From positions 3,410,001 to 3,474,000 of the forward strand of contig JAYKYS010000011.1 in assembly GCA_036924285.1 (NCBI GenBank): DNA of 64,000 nucleotides, in the 5' to 3' direction. Made by a program: the position numbers and the translations under genes. Shown in pieces: positions 11,798-25,559 of this stretch. Origin of the DNA: Asterella californica (taxonomy: Eukaryota; Streptophyta; Marchantiopsida; Marchantiales; Aytoniaceae). The notes beneath the pieces are model-generated. The model was not told where the DNA came from. It did not search any database and was given only the letters and a program-made list of their open reading frames with translations. The stretch's first letter is position 1; each line of letters opens with the position of its first letter.

Positions 11798-14307
11798 TCA
11801 TTTGCAGCGCCGCTTTGCTTCGCTATACAGGATGACCCCAAAGACCGTTAGACCATAGCCTAGCATCCCCGTCACGGAGACTGGATTCCTGAAGATCAAA
11901 ATCGATACAACCACGGCCACAGCTCCCTTGGCGTTGCCAAGCACCTGTAACATTATCACAAAAGGGTCACCAATTAGATTCCGAAGTCCATAACCACCAA
12001 ATGCCTCAAAGCTACAACTTCTCTGGCAATCCTCCACCTGACAGTCACCGAATTATCCGATACCTGTAGTCTTCCAAACTGAAGAAAAGTAATGCCATTA
12101 CTACGACAATCCGTCCTCTTTGAAACTCTTTCCGCAGAACTCGGTGCATATCTGACCATATTTACACTAACACCACGAACCCCTACACCCACAAGTGGTT
12201 CTTTCACCTGCCCCAAACCTAATCCCGAGTCAGGTACTCGGACTGTGAAAAACCTAATGCTTCAAGTCCTCGGCTGCACTTTTGCGGGAAACTGATGTCT
12301 ACAACTTCTTCCAGCAAGGATTCCCACAACAAGGCCTAAGAGCTAATCTACCGTTAAGAGCGACGTGACAAGATCTTTGCAGGTAACTATTCCTTTCAAT
12401 CTCTGAGCGGTATCTCCATTTCTTACTCTCTATCGAGTTACGCCAAGAAACCCGAAACCGCGAGGCCATCTTGCGAATGTCTTATATCTACTGCGGCTTC
12501 GAACATAAATGTTCCAAGCAATCAATCATAATCCACCATCGTTGCTTCAGTTCCAAGGTAAAGTGGACATAATTAGCATATCCTCTGAACCGCATATTCT
12601 GAGCGACAGCAAAACCTGACAACCAAACGGCAACCTCAACTCGCCTCTAACTCATGAATTCCGAGCCATTTCTTATTCCGTTATGATTAAAAAATCTCTA
12701 GTTACCTGACTCCCACTCCCACTAGGGATACTCCTGAATTTCCATCGGTAACAGACGACGCTTCTTGGCCACCTTCATAAATCGTGCGGAATATAAAAAT
12801 CTTCAGAAGACAGATGTGGAAGTCTAGCTACTAACTTCTACGCCGAATCATACTCACCTGGAGAGTCAAAGCACTTGTGTGTTTGGTAACAAGAAAATTC
12901 GTCAAGTTGACAAAGTACGCCATGGCAGAATTAATCCCCAGTAGAAAGACGATGCCTGGGTCGACACGAGCTTGCGCAATTGCAATCCCTAGCACGTTTG
13001 GCTCCAGTAATAGAGTCGCTGGCAACAGTACCACGACCGCAATTGGCGCCATATAAAGAAGGAGATTCATAGAATTCAACTTCTCCCTGCACTCAACCAA
13101 GCCTAGTATGTAAGTCAATTCCGTGCTTACAACCACCCCTGGGTCAGGGCAAATACGCGACTGCAATCATCTTTATCGACCTATCTCAAACTGAGACCTA
13201 AGGGAAGTATCACTACTGGACATGAATCAGCGATGTCCATGCGAAATTTGCAGATGGATGAGAAAGCGAAAACGCAGGAACTAGTCTTAGAAGGATGAAA
13301 ATTAATTCGCAATTACAACGATTACTGCACCACAAATCAAGGAGCTTTCGGAAACGACGTAACCACGAATCATCCGTACCCTTCATTAGACAGTAAAATT
13401 CCTTGAAGGACAGACTTGAGGGCCCTGGCAGCTGTAGCCGTTATGCACATGATGAAACCATAGAGATGAAAGCTCGGCTCTCCCTGTAGGCCACAATGAC
13501 AGAAGAAACACAAAATTAGCTACAGACAACAGAGCCAATCGAAACTTAGAGAATCCCACGACAAACCACAGGGAAGATAACGTCAGACGAACAGACAAAG
13601 ATGCCCAGCTTCTCTGCTGACTGAAAAGTCTGCAGATCTAATCAATCAACCCTGTGCTAATCAGCCAGCAGGAGAGAAAGGCAAAAAGTGGCTCGGGGTG
13701 ATCAGGAGAAAAACCAGTGTCCGCGCACATCCAATCGCGCAACTGCAACAACGGACAACGGACAACTGAGAGAACTTACCCCGCTTGCAATGATGACTCC
13801 GGTGACAACAGGTATCAAGGTGACGTAGGTAAGCCACGCTTCTCGCCTGAGTGTCATGATGTAGGCGAAAACTGCCGTAAAGAAAGGTGTGGTGGCCCCG
13901 ATAGCTTGATTGAAGGACACGGGTAAGAACCGAAGGGAAATGTTACCGCTCACAACAGACGTGCAAAAGATCACACTAAGCGCTGCAATTTTCATAAACT
14001 GTGTACGAGATCTGACTGCCTGCATTGGTACCAGCTTCATCCACGCGATTGCAATGTAGCTGAACAGCGCGCAGGCTGTCATGTGACACATGGTAAGAAA
14101 TATGGGAAATTTGAACCCATAATTGCTAAGGAGATACTTGTTCAGTAGAAGCACACCAATGTTCGAAAAGTACCATGATACAATTAGTCCTATAGTGGAA
14201 AAACTGGTGGGGGCTTTGGTCTTTAAATCGGCAGGTGTCAGATGGTTGGGGTTTGCACCGCCTCTCAAGAAAGGCTTCTTCTCTTCGTAGTCCGTTGTGC
14301 CCCCCAT
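11798..14307 (-). CDS. Nucleotide-sugar transporter, TPT/NST family (UUAT-like)
   Basis: Four exons on the minus strand: 13780-14307, 13380-13483, 12858-13086, 11798-11944. All introns are GT-AG (donors GTAAGT, GTACGG, GTGAGT) and phases agree, giving 335 residues. The protein has the ten-span triose-phosphate-translocator fold pattern. Diagnostic stretches are [20 protein letters not shown] in exon 1, [14 protein letters not shown] in exon 2, [14 protein letters not shown] and [14 protein letters not shown] in exon 3, and [20 protein letters not shown] in exon 4. From memory it is closest to the Arabidopsis At5g05820/At1g12500 group of Golgi UDP-uronic-acid transporters. The expected role is exchange of a UDP-sugar against UMP across the Golgi membrane for cell-wall polysaccharide synthesis; the substrate is inferred from family. 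Length suits the family and no defect is seen. A truncated copy of exon 1 and upstream DNA lies at 34036-35250. Confidence 0.9.
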
Positions 14308-16130
14308 GGTTGTAGGATATACCGAGATTTCTCTTTCAGTAAAATATGACTTCCCTCGTGGAAACCTAACTACATTGACCGGTCCTGTAGCATTGCAACT
14401 TTAGAATATCCATGCCCGCCAGGGATAACGAACTAAATCCACGAAACAGAGATCTGAGTCCTGATCCTAGAAGTAATCCAGTTCCAGACGCAGAAACTCT
14501 CGTCAGATCAACTCCGTTTTCTGAACCAGATCTAAATAGAACACAGGCAAAAAGTGATCTCACCACCCCTACCAAATCCAATTCTCAATCCTCAAACACA
14601 GAGCAGTCTCTCAAACTCCAGCGGCAAGTCTTCTGAAGGAATGGCCCCTCTTCAACACTACTCTACATTCTCCTCAGAACCCCGCAGTCCTCTTTCTCCT
14701 CTCTAGTACTAGTAAGTCGACCACCTCAGCAAACACGTCCGCGATGCCACCAGATCTAAAGTATTTCTCCCCTCGTTCCTCCTGCTCTTCACAGACGCTC
14801 ACCCAGAAGAAAGCCGTTCCACGCCCGACGATTTGACTCCCTCACCAAGAAGCTCCAGCCGATGCTCTAGCTGCTTACTCACTCGCTCAAAACGTCCTAA
14901 TCCAGCAGTTTAGTCGGACGCAGCGCCCAGCAGAAGGAGGAGGAGCAGCACAACCTCTATAGCCAAGAAAGACTAGCCCTTGCCCTGCCTGGGTCCCGAG
15001 GGAAAAAGCTAAGTCTGGTTGAGCACAGCCAGCAGCATCATCAACAGCAACTGGATTCAAACCTCGGGGCAAGCTGGCAGGCAAAAAGCAGTGGATAAGT
15101 ACAGAGGAAGGAAGAAGAGAGAAGAGCAGCAGAGAGAAGCAGGGGAGGAAAGACCAGCCGGGAAGGAAATGAAACAACGACAATGGGGTAGCGGAACCGA
15201 TGCAGGCGCGTGGAGCAGTGAGTTGAGTTTACTACAGTATGCACCAAGAAATTAACGGAAGAAGAAGAGATGATGCATCCTTTTTCTCCAGACCACGACA
15301 CTATACTACACTAGACTACGGTACCCCGACGGTATAGCCCTGCTTCTTCACCTCTCGTCTCCTCTGACTTCTGTCTCCACCTCCTGCCACCACCAATCCT
15401 CTCCTCTTCCTTGGCTTCTCTTCTTATTCCTCCTCCTTCTTTCTTCTTCTTCCTTCAATTGAACTCAATCGGCTTTTGCTACTTTCTTCCTCCCTTGCAC
15501 TTGCAGAGGAGCTGCAGCTGCTGGCTGAAAAACCACGAAAACGACAATATACTCCCCGGGAGCAGCCAAGATGAACCGAAATGGCAGTCTGCATGTCTTT
15601 CGCGTAGACCTTTGACCCGGCTGCCGTCCGCGAGCTACCGACGGCGTCCGCTGATCAAGTTCCCGGTCAATTTGGGAGCGTGCCTTGATCAAATTCCCGG
15701 TCAATTTGGGAGCACTTACTCCACTAAATCGTCGCGCTTGATCTGGACCGGGACTGGATACGCATCTATACCGTGCAGTGCCTGACGCCCGACGACTGAG
15801 ATAAATCCGGGACTGACATAGCACGTCAGCCGCGGCTCTCCACGCGGCACCTGAACGTTTATAAGCGTGCGCGACATGGAAGTAGACGGTGGACCTCCTC
15901 TCCTACAGTCCAGCGGCTCCAGCCGTCCAGCTTCCCATCTATCCGCCTATTCAGGCGGTAGTTGCCCTGCATTTTCCCATCATCTCTACTATCGTGGAGA
16001 TGAGGTTTCCTGTTCGCTAGTTCTTCCTCCCCCTCCCCCATCTTCCCTCTATTACGGCCGTTTGACAATGCCATTATAAGCACAGCTCAGGGCCGGATTC
16101 TGTCGGCGAGAGAAAGGGAAACATGACCCA
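14308..16130 (-). promoter_or_regulatory. Upstream region of the transporter gene
   Basis: The DNA upstream of the ATG at 14307 is fairly GC-rich and purine/pyrimidine-biased to about 15.5 kb, as expected for a 5' untranslated region and promoter. The part up to about 15171 is duplicated next to REX1B (34.4-35.25 kb). A near-repeat with 'caatttgggagc' occurs twice at 15660-15715. Short open frames on both strands lack domains. Confidence 0.45.
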
Positions 16131-17515
16131 CTTTATTAATCCCTACAACTACGGTATTTTTTATTTTTATTTTTATTACTATTACTTAGTTTATTATTAT
16201 TCCTACCGGGTCGGGTCGGAGAGTCCGTTGATCGTAACCATCAAGGGACGGGCGTGAACGGAGAACCCTTTGCTCTATTCGATATTCCGATCCTACTGTA
16301 CTGACAGTCCTCGTCTCGTTCCTCACCACGAACGAGGTAAAGTGAAAGGGGAATCAGGTTGTAATGCACTTCGGACGACCCAGTTTTGTATTACTACGTA
16401 AAACTTTCTACTCTAAGATGGGAATCATGCCCCAGTAAATACGGCACAATCCAAACAGCAGTGCTTCTTGTCTTTTCTGATTATCATCTCTGCTGTAGAT
16501 ACGGCCCTCGTCACTAGACTAGGATTGCCCATAATTGTTCTGTAAGTGAAGCCTCTGTCATCCATCACGTATTTTACTACGTACGTATTTCAGCTGGCAA
16601 CGAAGCGAGGCCTGGGAACGACTTATTAGGGACTGTCAAACCTGGAAACGAATATTCTTTTACTGAAAAGAGGATTGACGATTGATTGAAGTTGAACTAA
16701 CATATCTTTATGTCAAGGTTTCCATGGTACTTGTAGAGACAGTTATGCCAACGCAATGGGTTTGAAAGAAAGGCGTTCTAAACCTTCCCAATGGATGTTC
16801 TTTGTGTTAGCAACGTACGTTCTCGCCTCAAGATCATAAACTCTCCAAGTAATAGGTCGACTTTAATCGCGAGTGGTGCGTCGGATGTAATCTTCGCGAG
16901 AGTTCCGGATATTATTAGACAGACTTCCTTGCATTATCACCTCTTCCAAGTTCGGAAGAGGGGAAATATGCAAGGGAGTTTAATCTATCATCTAACTTCT
17001 CAGGCGGGAAGGGTTAGGTGATAAATTAAGCTGCATAAAAAATAAATAATATGAAAATATTTTAACTTGTTCTTATTTTTCATGTTGCGTGTTCCAAACT
17101 ACTTTCCTTATGGATTTTTTTTGTAACATCTGGCATGTATTTCAAAGTTAACATATAATATATATATATATATAATTTTATTTCTAATATATTAATTTTT
17201 ATTTATAATATTCCTATAATTTCCATCCACATCTCGAAGGCACCCACGCTGGTGTTTCTGGTCCAGTGACCCAGAAATATATATATTAATATTTTTTTTG
17301 TTTCATCTCATAGTTTGCCATGTCAGCTCCTAGACATTTTTGCTCTTTGTTTTTTACGTTTGTCTTTTTCCTCCACCCGGCCAGAAGTACACTTTGGATG
17401 CATATTCATATGAGAGTTTAGAAAATTTAGTTGAATGAAGCTGAAACCAGTCAGTTTGAAGTTGAATTCTACAGGTCAAAGATTGAAGCTCTAATTTTAA
17501 TATCGATCTGATTCT
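16131..17515. other. AT-rich spacer
   Basis: No gene is supported. It holds a hairpin-motif fragment at 16934-16975 (cacctcttccaagttcggaagagg then aatatgcaagg), the associated string gggttaggtgataaattaag near 17010, and (TA)n microsatellites near 17150-17200 and 17275. Confidence 0.6.
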
Positions 17516-17910
17516 ATGGCACCTAAACCTCCAGTGGCTCCATCGAAGAAACTTCAAAGACTTCATGCTGCAGACTATGAGAAAATTGTTCAGTACATCG
17601 AGGATGTTGTTAATTTTCAATCTTTGTATGGAAGTGGAAGATGAACCAAGATCGGTGGCAAATATCAATCGAAAGTAGTAGCTCTCAATGTTATGACTAC
17701 ACGGTTTTCAAGAGAAAATGGATTTCCTAGTGTCACTGGTCCAGTTTTACAGAAAAATATGAGCGCTACATAGATTCATACAAAAAAGTCAAGGAGTTTA
17801 TGAATAGTATTGGTTCGAACTTGACGGAGAGTGAGATGTTTGCATGCATGACTTTGGAGCAAAAATGGAATTTAAATATCCTTTATTTTTTAGAATGCAT
17901 GTTTTGTTAG
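17516..17910 (+). pseudogene. Relic of a transposon-associated or SANT-like protein
   Basis: Starting at ATG 17516 the plus strand encodes DYEKIVQYIEDVVNFQSLYG, then a TGA at 17642, then VVALNVMTTRFSRENGFPSV. After a one-base frameshift it continues with YERYIDSYKKVKEFMNSIGS and LTESEMFACMTLEQK. The layout (short N-terminal block, a 'KK..EF...TG..LTE.E' block, then 'TLE.K') reminds me of Myb/SANT-like proteins of repeat families in plants and oomycetes. That assignment is from memory and weak; the decay itself is plain. Confidence 0.4.
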
Positions 17911-17994
17911 GATATCACGATTGCTTGCTTCTAAAAACGCTCGAACAAAATTTGCATCTACATGGTCCCTCCATCTTGTAACTCTCTTAATATT

Positions 17995-19319
17995 TTATGC
18001 GTCTCTCTTCATCATTTCAACTGAAACTTCAGCAGCTTGCTCAACCATAGTTGGATTAGAGCGCACTTCAACTCTTTCTGTATATGCATCAGTCTCTGCA
18101 GATCCCGTAGTCATTGCTGTAGTGTTCACACCATTAAGTGTTGGAAGCAAACTCCTCATCCCCCTCTTCCAAAATGCATGTTCAAAGGTTCCCGAATGAC
18201 GGTCAAATGTAACATGTTGTGTTGATAGTTGATCACGTCCTCTCGCAAAACAGCCTCTAAGTCTTGGCAATCCTCTGTGAGATGATCTGGACTATCACAT
18301 CAAATACATCTCCTGGTAAAGGTTCCTCTTATATGTCAAGCACCTGGTGCTATTGGTCGTTGATCTCTCTTCAGATCGATCATCTCAACTCTTAAATTTC
18401 TCAACTGTTGAGTCAGCTCTTCAATCATGGTTATGTTGATTTTGATTCTCAATAGGTCGCTGTCTATGACTTCTTTGTGCTGAAACAAGCACTACAGATG
18501 TACAAGAAATCGCAACATGTACTTGAGGAACCACTCGCTATTTTGACAAGGTCGTTGTATCTAGTTGTCCAGCTACTTCCATCCTGCCCCGATCATTGGA
18601 GAAGAGTAGATATTGCTTCTTCTACTCTTCTCCAATCAAATGTAACTCCCCTCTCTTCTCCATGATCAGCTAACACAAAACAAAGTCTATCTGCTATAAA
18701 TTCGTCCATAGTCCTCAAGAACAACTTTATCTTTCTTGCGTTTATGAATTAGTTGATCCGTGAGTTGAGTTCACGGATCAACTCATTCAGTCCCATGGTA
18801 CGCCTAGGTTGACGCTCCACCCAATCAAGAAATTTTCTCTTGGTGACTCTATCAAAATCTTCTTCTCGGAATTTCTCCCTCATTGCACATTCAAAAGAGA
18901 TAATCCTCCTATATGTCTCCTCTCTATACTTATTACTTTCTCTCTTAGTTCAAGAACAACAATCAACTCAAAACTCATAATTATCTCAACTTTAGGTGCC
19001 CCACTAGTTTCATTTCTCTCACATACTCCCACCGGTACTTGGTAACATCTTTATTATCGAATCGTCCACATCGACCAACAACCACTTGTAGAGACTTTGT
19101 TGATTTCTGCTCAGCTCCTCCAATTGCAAGTTGCTGCTGAATCAAAGCAACTAACGATTGAAGAATCCGAGTTGTATCAACAACAAGTTGTGCACTTGCC
19201 ACTAGAGCTGCACTAGGTACCCCTTGAGGAGCAACGTCATCTTGATCAGGAGTCTCTGGAACATGAATACCTCGAGGAGTAACACCTTGAACAACAACAT
19301 CATGATCCATCTTCTTCAC
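17995..19319 (-). pseudogene. Decayed LTR-retrotransposon gag with zinc knuckle
   Basis: The minus strand carries an N-terminal gag-like segment from ATG 19319 with FDNKDVTKYRWEYVREMKL near 19000-19060. It continues in broken frames through EEDFDRVTKRKFLDW (about 18820-18864) to a CCHC knuckle at 18267-18308 (C-x2-C-x4-H-x4-C, with a TGA in place of the residue before the second Cys). Stops and shifts make it non-functional. An imperfect inverted repeat (agttgatccgtga / tcacggatcaact) sits inside at 18751-18783. The neighbouring solo LTR at 19489 lies in the opposite orientation, so it is probably not part of this element. The same gag family occurs as a relic near 2.2-2.6 kb. Confidence 0.55.
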
Positions 19320-19488
19320 TCAATCCAACAAATTCTCCAAATCAATCACCCAATGACTCTTAATAGAAGCATATGATGTCGTGAAGAGAGTCTTTCTTGA
19401 TGAGCGCGGACCTCTTATCTGTGATTGATTGTGAGAGTGACCAAAAGAAAAACAAATTGTTGCTTGCAAACTCTCACAATCACTCTTT

Positions 19489-20375
19489 TGTAACTACTTA
19501 TGTTACACACAGGAAGTTTGTCTAATAGTAAAGTGTTTAGTTATAACTAAGTGTGGAGAATCTTTATTTGTTACCCAAGTACTTGAAGGAAATATCAAGT
19601 TAGTCATTACTAGTTAAAGCTATTTATGGTTAAACTTAGCTGTACTTTTGGATAAAATTCAGATATTTCTTAAATAGTGAACACTACTATTTTGTCATAT
19701 TATCTAAAGATAGAAAGGATGTAGAAAATATCCCTTATCTCTTTTTTGACTTGATATTAATGGTGAGACTAAAATTATTGACTTTATGGGCATTAAAAAC
19801 AATAGAGATTCACATGTCTCTTTTTTAGTGAGTCCTATTGTAGAAAGGGGTGGAAATTAGAGATTCATTCAGAATGTTTTAGAATCTTTCTAGAAGTTGT
19901 TGACTTTGAGGGAATAAGTCCATGTGAAAAAGTAAGAAGCTTATGTGATTAATGTTTTTATCTTAGATAATATTTTAGTAAAACTCGATAGAAATAGTTA
20001 CGACTGAGTTATCAAAAAGTACCAAAGTAAAAACCTATAATGTATAAATAGAGGAGTAGAGAAGAGCTCCTCATCCTTGTTTTCACATCATCGTAATAAT
20101 ATTTTAGCAATATAGAGAGAGTGTGTGTGAGATTTCAGAATGTGAGAACTTGAGAGACGTCGTTAAGAATGTAGAAATTTAGTTTATGAAATTATGGTTG
20201 TGTGAAGGATTGAACTTAGCATTTTTCTCTTCAAGTTAATGATGTGCTTCCATCAAAGTCATCAGAGATAAACCTTGAGTGAGAGACATGTCCAACATGT
20301 TGCAGGTTGATCGATGATCATCATGGAGGTTGAGAGATTTAGGGTAATTGATCGATATGATCGTTGAGGGTTTAC
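19489..20375 (+). mobile_element. Solo LTR (same family as 51202-52112)
   Basis: About 887 bases starting TGTAACTACTTATGTTAC and ending GAGGGTTTAC, alignable end to end with the 51202-52112 LTR, though clearly diverged. A TATA box (TATAAATA, 20043-20050) followed by gaggagtagagaagagctcc marks the likely promoter and sets the plus orientation. Flanking pentamers tcttt (left) and ttttt (right) could be a worn 5 bp target-site duplication. No internal region of this element is recognised next to it. Confidence 0.75.
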
Positions 20376-22740
20376 TTTTTTGGTTCTATTACCGGGACCT
20401 CACTTGAAGAGATCGTTGAAGAACTTTTAGAGTTTAGTTCTACATTCGACACAATGAGATCACGCGAGAGCACATGGAGAAAAACTTGAGAGGAGAGAGA
20501 GCTAAAATTTATAGGATTGTAGCCTAGCTGATAAGCTACCAGAGGAAACAAAAATCATGAGAAGATGAGGTCTGGAGAGGGAGAAATAATTTTTCAAAGT
20601 GGATGGGGTTGACAATCATGAGTGAAGTCAAAATATACAAATTTCAATTCTCTGAAAATTTATACAATCAACACCATTTCTTCTGATTAAAGAGTTTTCT
20701 GTTCAAATTTTATTAGTTATTCGTCTGGAGGTTGAGCTACTAGTGGACACAAAAATCTTGGAGAGATCTCTTACCGACTAAGAGATATACGTTCCGGTAT
20801 ATTAAGAAGATCTTGAAGATATTTCATGAGGAATCTAGTTCGAGTGCCGAGAGAAAAAAAGAGACGTTTATAAGTTCGAACAGAGATAGAGAAGCACGAA
20901 TTAAGTATAAATGAGTTGAACACGCATCTATTGCTTTTGGGGTGACCTCTTCACTCTATGTCGAGAAGCTTCTGAGATCATTAGGACAAATGTGAAGGAG
21001 GTGGAGTTAATTTTCCTATCCCGTCTTAACTTATGACTCCAACTTGCATCTTGCTTTCCTTCTCTATCCACTCAATTAGAACATCTCCATGAAGGTCTAT
21101 TTTTGTCGTCATTTGTGTTTCAAATCTCGTTACCTTCTGATCGCTTCGATAGACCTTCCTTCTGATCTTAATTTTCTTTGTCGACTTTGTTTGTCTCACC
21201 GCTGTCAATGACAATTTCCGTACGATGACCCTTTTCTTTTGCTACATCAACTTTTACAAACAGCTATGGAGTTCCTTAACCTGCTCCCCCGTTCCAAGTC
21301 ATCTGTCCATCGGACCCCTCTTCTTCGGCTCATCCAACAAGACATTGTGCTCGTTTGGCATCGACTCTGATCCACCAAGTTTGTATTCATTAGCCCATGG
21401 GATGCTAGTCTATCCTATTACTATTCTACTTTGGTCATAGCATTACTTGATCTTTTACGTAAGTGTGCTCTAGACTTTCTTGTTCAATTATACATTAGTG
21501 AATGTCTGTCCGCTACACCCCAATTCTTCCTCCCTCATATGGTGGTGGCATGGAGGTATTTCAGCATTGTTTTTTTCTCTCTCTCTCTTTGCAATTTCAC
21601 CTCCATTTCCAAATTTTTTTGCTTGGAGCTATAGTAAGCTCTCTTCTTTCTTGGTGGAGCTACGAACTGAAGACCTACTTGGTGATGATCTCATTCGTTG
21701 TACAAGTCTCTCAAAATGAGAGTGTTGGTATTCACACAGAGATCATCATCTCCAATATGATGATCTTGACCTATATAGAGAGAGAGATCTCTTGAGATGA
21801 TAATTGTATCTGCAACATGAACTAAGTTTATTACTATTACGTCAACTTGATGTTCTCTAACGATCACTTTCAACACATGAATTTGCAAAAAAGAAGAAAG
21901 ATGAATCGCTCTGATGTAGGTGTTTTTTCCTCCTTGCTCTAATGTGACTTGAAGATGGATCCAATTGGATCTTCGTTTGTAGAAATCTATATCCTGGTGA
22001 GTGGCTTATGTAGGTGTTGCTTCCATGATTCTTGTGTATCACTTCTAATAAACTGAACAATCTCTATGGAATGAGTTTGTTCTCCATCCAATGGACTTGA
22101 TGATGGAATCAAGAAGATGTACTTTGCTTTTACATCCATAGATGTATTTTGGTTTTTCTCCACCACTTTAGCATTAGTATTACTCCATGTTGCAATCAAA
22201 ATTGATTGTTTCTCCACTAGTTGTGGAATCCATATTGAAAAAGGACAAGAGACAGCCATCATCCGAACTTGTATGCACTTCCACAAAGATTCTTTGCTCA
22301 TCATTTCTACATGAGATCTATTGGATGGACAAATTGAGAAGATCTTCTCGAATGCAACAACATTGTTTAGAAAAGAGTTACTTTATCTCCAACAAAGATT
22401 TCACAGCTCCTCATTATATTCATCTGCAAAGTAATCAAAATACATAGCTACTTATACATTTTCACTTAAGAGAACCGAGGAAAAAAGAAGTAGACTTGTT
22501 AAAATACAGCTAATGGTGGAAATTGGTTTCATACTTATAGAACGTATAACAACCATATTCTGTTTTATATGCTCAAATGTCAAACTTGTTTTAAGTTTTG
22601 TTTCCAACAAGAATAAACTTGCATAAGGAATATGAAAAAAGTTATTGAAGATATTTTAGATAATTTATCTACTAACTTAGTTCAGTAAATAAATTTGTAG
22701 CTCTTTTTGTTAACACTAATAATAAAAAGTAGACAAACTG
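20376..22740. other. Intergenic, probably old repeat sequence
   Basis: No gene is supported. Several short open frames (for example 21225-21440 and 22187-22447) lack any recognisable domain and overlap one another. Confidence 0.5.
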
Positions 22741-23640
22741 TGTTGTCTTGTGAACATTATATACGGTATTGTTAGACTGCATTAGACATTGTCAACTAGG
22801 GTTTATGGAGTACTCGTAGCTAAGGTATGCCATATAAGCAAAAGAGTACACGATAATAATTTCAATAGAAATAGTGATAAAATAGGATACTTTAAATCAT
22901 CTATATTCTTTAACTTAGTTCCGTAGATAGATGGTTCTGCTAATTTATATTGTTCACCAAATATTCGGAATTCGAATGTTTGATCTATATCTTTAATTAT
23001 TGGAAAATTATTAAGTTCTTGTCTCAAACCTTGATTTATAAAACGATGAAATCCTTCGAATGTTAGTAGTCTTTCTTGTCAACGCAAATGATAAAAAAAG
23101 AAAAAACTACGATAAGTCTTGTGAACACTATATTAATTATGTTAGAATGCATTCGAATTTAGGCATTATCAACTAGGACTTAGGGCCTGCTCCTAAGGGT
23201 GCCATATAGCAAAAAGAAAGAACATGACATTCATTTTCATCGAACATTGGTTAAATAATATACTTTGAATAATTCATCTGTTTTCACTTAATTCAGTAGA
23301 TAAGCAAGTAGTTGTTATTGTTAACTACTAATGATGAAAAATGGAGAAATTGTGCTAAGTCTTGTGAATACTTTATAAATTATTGTCAGACAGCATTTGA
23401 CATTATCAAGTAGGGATTGTTGACAACTCCTAGCTTCGGCCTGCCATATGAGCAAAAGTGAACATGACTATAATCTTCATAGAACCAAGAAAAAATAATA
23501 TACTTTCAGTAATCTGTCTACTTTAACTAAGTTCAATAGATACATTACTTATTCTCCTTGTAACCTTTATAATAAAATATATATACTAAGTCTCGTGAAC
23601 ACTATATAAACTGCATTAGGCATTACATAAATTTCTAAAA
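22741..23640. repeat. Diverged tandem array, four units
   Basis: The phrase gtcttgtgaacactatataaa recurs (with changes) at about 22744, 23116, 23358 and 23588, each followed by a version of gcattagacattgtcaacta. Between the anchors, versions of gccatatgagcaaaag, aataatatacttt and cttagttcagtagataa recur in the same order. Spacings are about 371, 241 and 230 bases. Non-coding. Confidence 0.65.
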
Positions 23641-25559
23641 ACTATGTCTTAAACTAGACGTTGTTTGGATTAAAAGGACAATCGATTTTCAGAAAAATCA
23701 AAACTCATTATCGGCAAAATATTACTGTACTATTAAGCAACTTCCGGAAAACTGAACCAATTTCTGTCTGGTTAAAAGTTCAATTTAATTCTGGCATAAA
23801 GCCATTTTGGTATCATTTCTCCAAGGCACACTCTCTTGGATTTCGAGTATTGTTTATGAGGTAAACTTTTCAAGACTTTCCCTAACACGAGTCACGATGG
23901 AAAGTTCTCGTGCCCGTGCCCAAGCCCATCCCTTTTCAAGCACACTAGGTCAGTAAAGCTGAAGGAAATCGATCATGGACAATTCGCATTGCAAATCCAC
24001 GAGAAGTTTGGCTACTAAGTTCTGAATATCTCATTGCTGATCTGTTTCTTAAGGACATTTCGGGGCTTTCAGTCTACCATGTCGATCACAAATACTGGTG
24101 TGTTCATACATACGAAGCAATGTTTTATGGTAGTTAGTTTCCTTCTCTTGTAGAGCTTCAAAATGTGGCACAAATGCAGTTTAGGGTTGCACATTCTATA
24201 TCGTAGCACTTCGTGAGTTGATCAACATCATAGGGCTTTGAAGTGTAGAAGAATCGAATAAAGGACCACAAGTGATCAATAGTATTGCATATACTACTAT
24301 TCATGACAGAGAAAAACATATATCAAACGAATAGTTCAAAAGTAGAAGAAGGAAATATAGAGAATCAAGTATATATCTTAATGAACAAATCGAGGAGGCG
24401 AAAGATTTGAAGTCAAATGAATCTTTGGTTCAAGCAGATCAAGATTTCGAGGAAATCATCAATAGGTGTGACTAGTGGTTAACATTCTAATTTTGTTCGA
24501 AATCAAAATGTTGTGATATATGCAAAAGAAATGAAGTGTCTTGGTTCAATAGATCACAGTTGTGAATAAATCACTAGTGCTTGTGACTTCTATAGTTAAC
24601 ATGAAATGTAAGTGTTTTGTATAAACTTTTTGAATCTTCTACCTCGAGGTTGCAAGAGATAAGAGAAGACAAAACAATATTCACATAATGCAATGTTCTC
24701 TGCATCTCCAAGTGAGAGAAGAAAAGAAAAAGATGCCAAACTGATAGGTGAATCAGAGAATTACATGTCCTCTCCAACATGTATAGTATAGCTCGATATT
24801 TCGTCTATCGATCTTTTTCCAGCTTTTATCTTCTTTCTAAGGAAATTACTCATTTTATCCATCAATGAATTATTTCTCAAAGCTGAGCTACCATGGATAA
24901 TTGGGAGTAAATTTTCTTTCTAGGGAGAAGTGATGGACAAGTATTTTTGTACAAAGCAACCCATGCTTCAAAATATTTTGACATTGCTATATGGTCGACC
25001 AAGTCTCCTAGAACAGTCAAGAATTTTGTAGAATTTCTTTTCATAGAGGACAAGATGAAATCTTTGAAATTTATATGGGATGAGAAAATATGTTTCTGTA
25101 CTCTTTACATAGACACGAGTCGTCAGTTTTAACCTTTTCTCATGAAACAAAGTTACAAAATCATTGGATAAGGTTAGAGATTTTAACTACTTCAATACTT
25201 TACTATTAGATTGAAACCCCATCATGAGTATGGACAATCTTCCGTACTGAGTTACTCATCCGGGGAAAAATTAGGAGACCGAGAGACAATTACTTGATGA
25301 AATATTTGTTACCATACCCGTAAACTCTTTCCATTCCACTTGATGTCCCTTGTCATGTAAGAGATACAACTCTATTTGATAGTCAGCTAATATACATCCA
25401 AAGCTAACGTTTGGGGAAAAAGCGAAGCGGACAAGCAGATCTTGCGCCAGCAAAAAATACAGGTGGTGGATAGGGCAGCGGCTGTGGGCGGGACGGGACG
25501 TTGGAGGTTGGTTTCTAAATTTCTCAACCACCACAAAATTTATCTCCTGTTCTCTTATT
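23641..25559. other. AT-rich intergenic spacer
   Basis: No coding region, RNA gene or clear repeat is supported in this stretch. Confidence 0.5.

Noticed and set aside
18751..18783. Inverted repeat as a rho-independent terminator
   Set aside because: The window is eukaryotic nuclear DNA; the hairpin lies within a gag relic and has no U-run logic.
19321..20375. Treating the gag relic at 18.0-19.3 kb and the LTR at 19.49 kb as one element
   Set aside because: The LTR's TATA box and ends show plus orientation while gag is on the minus strand, and the LTR has a plausible target duplication of its own.
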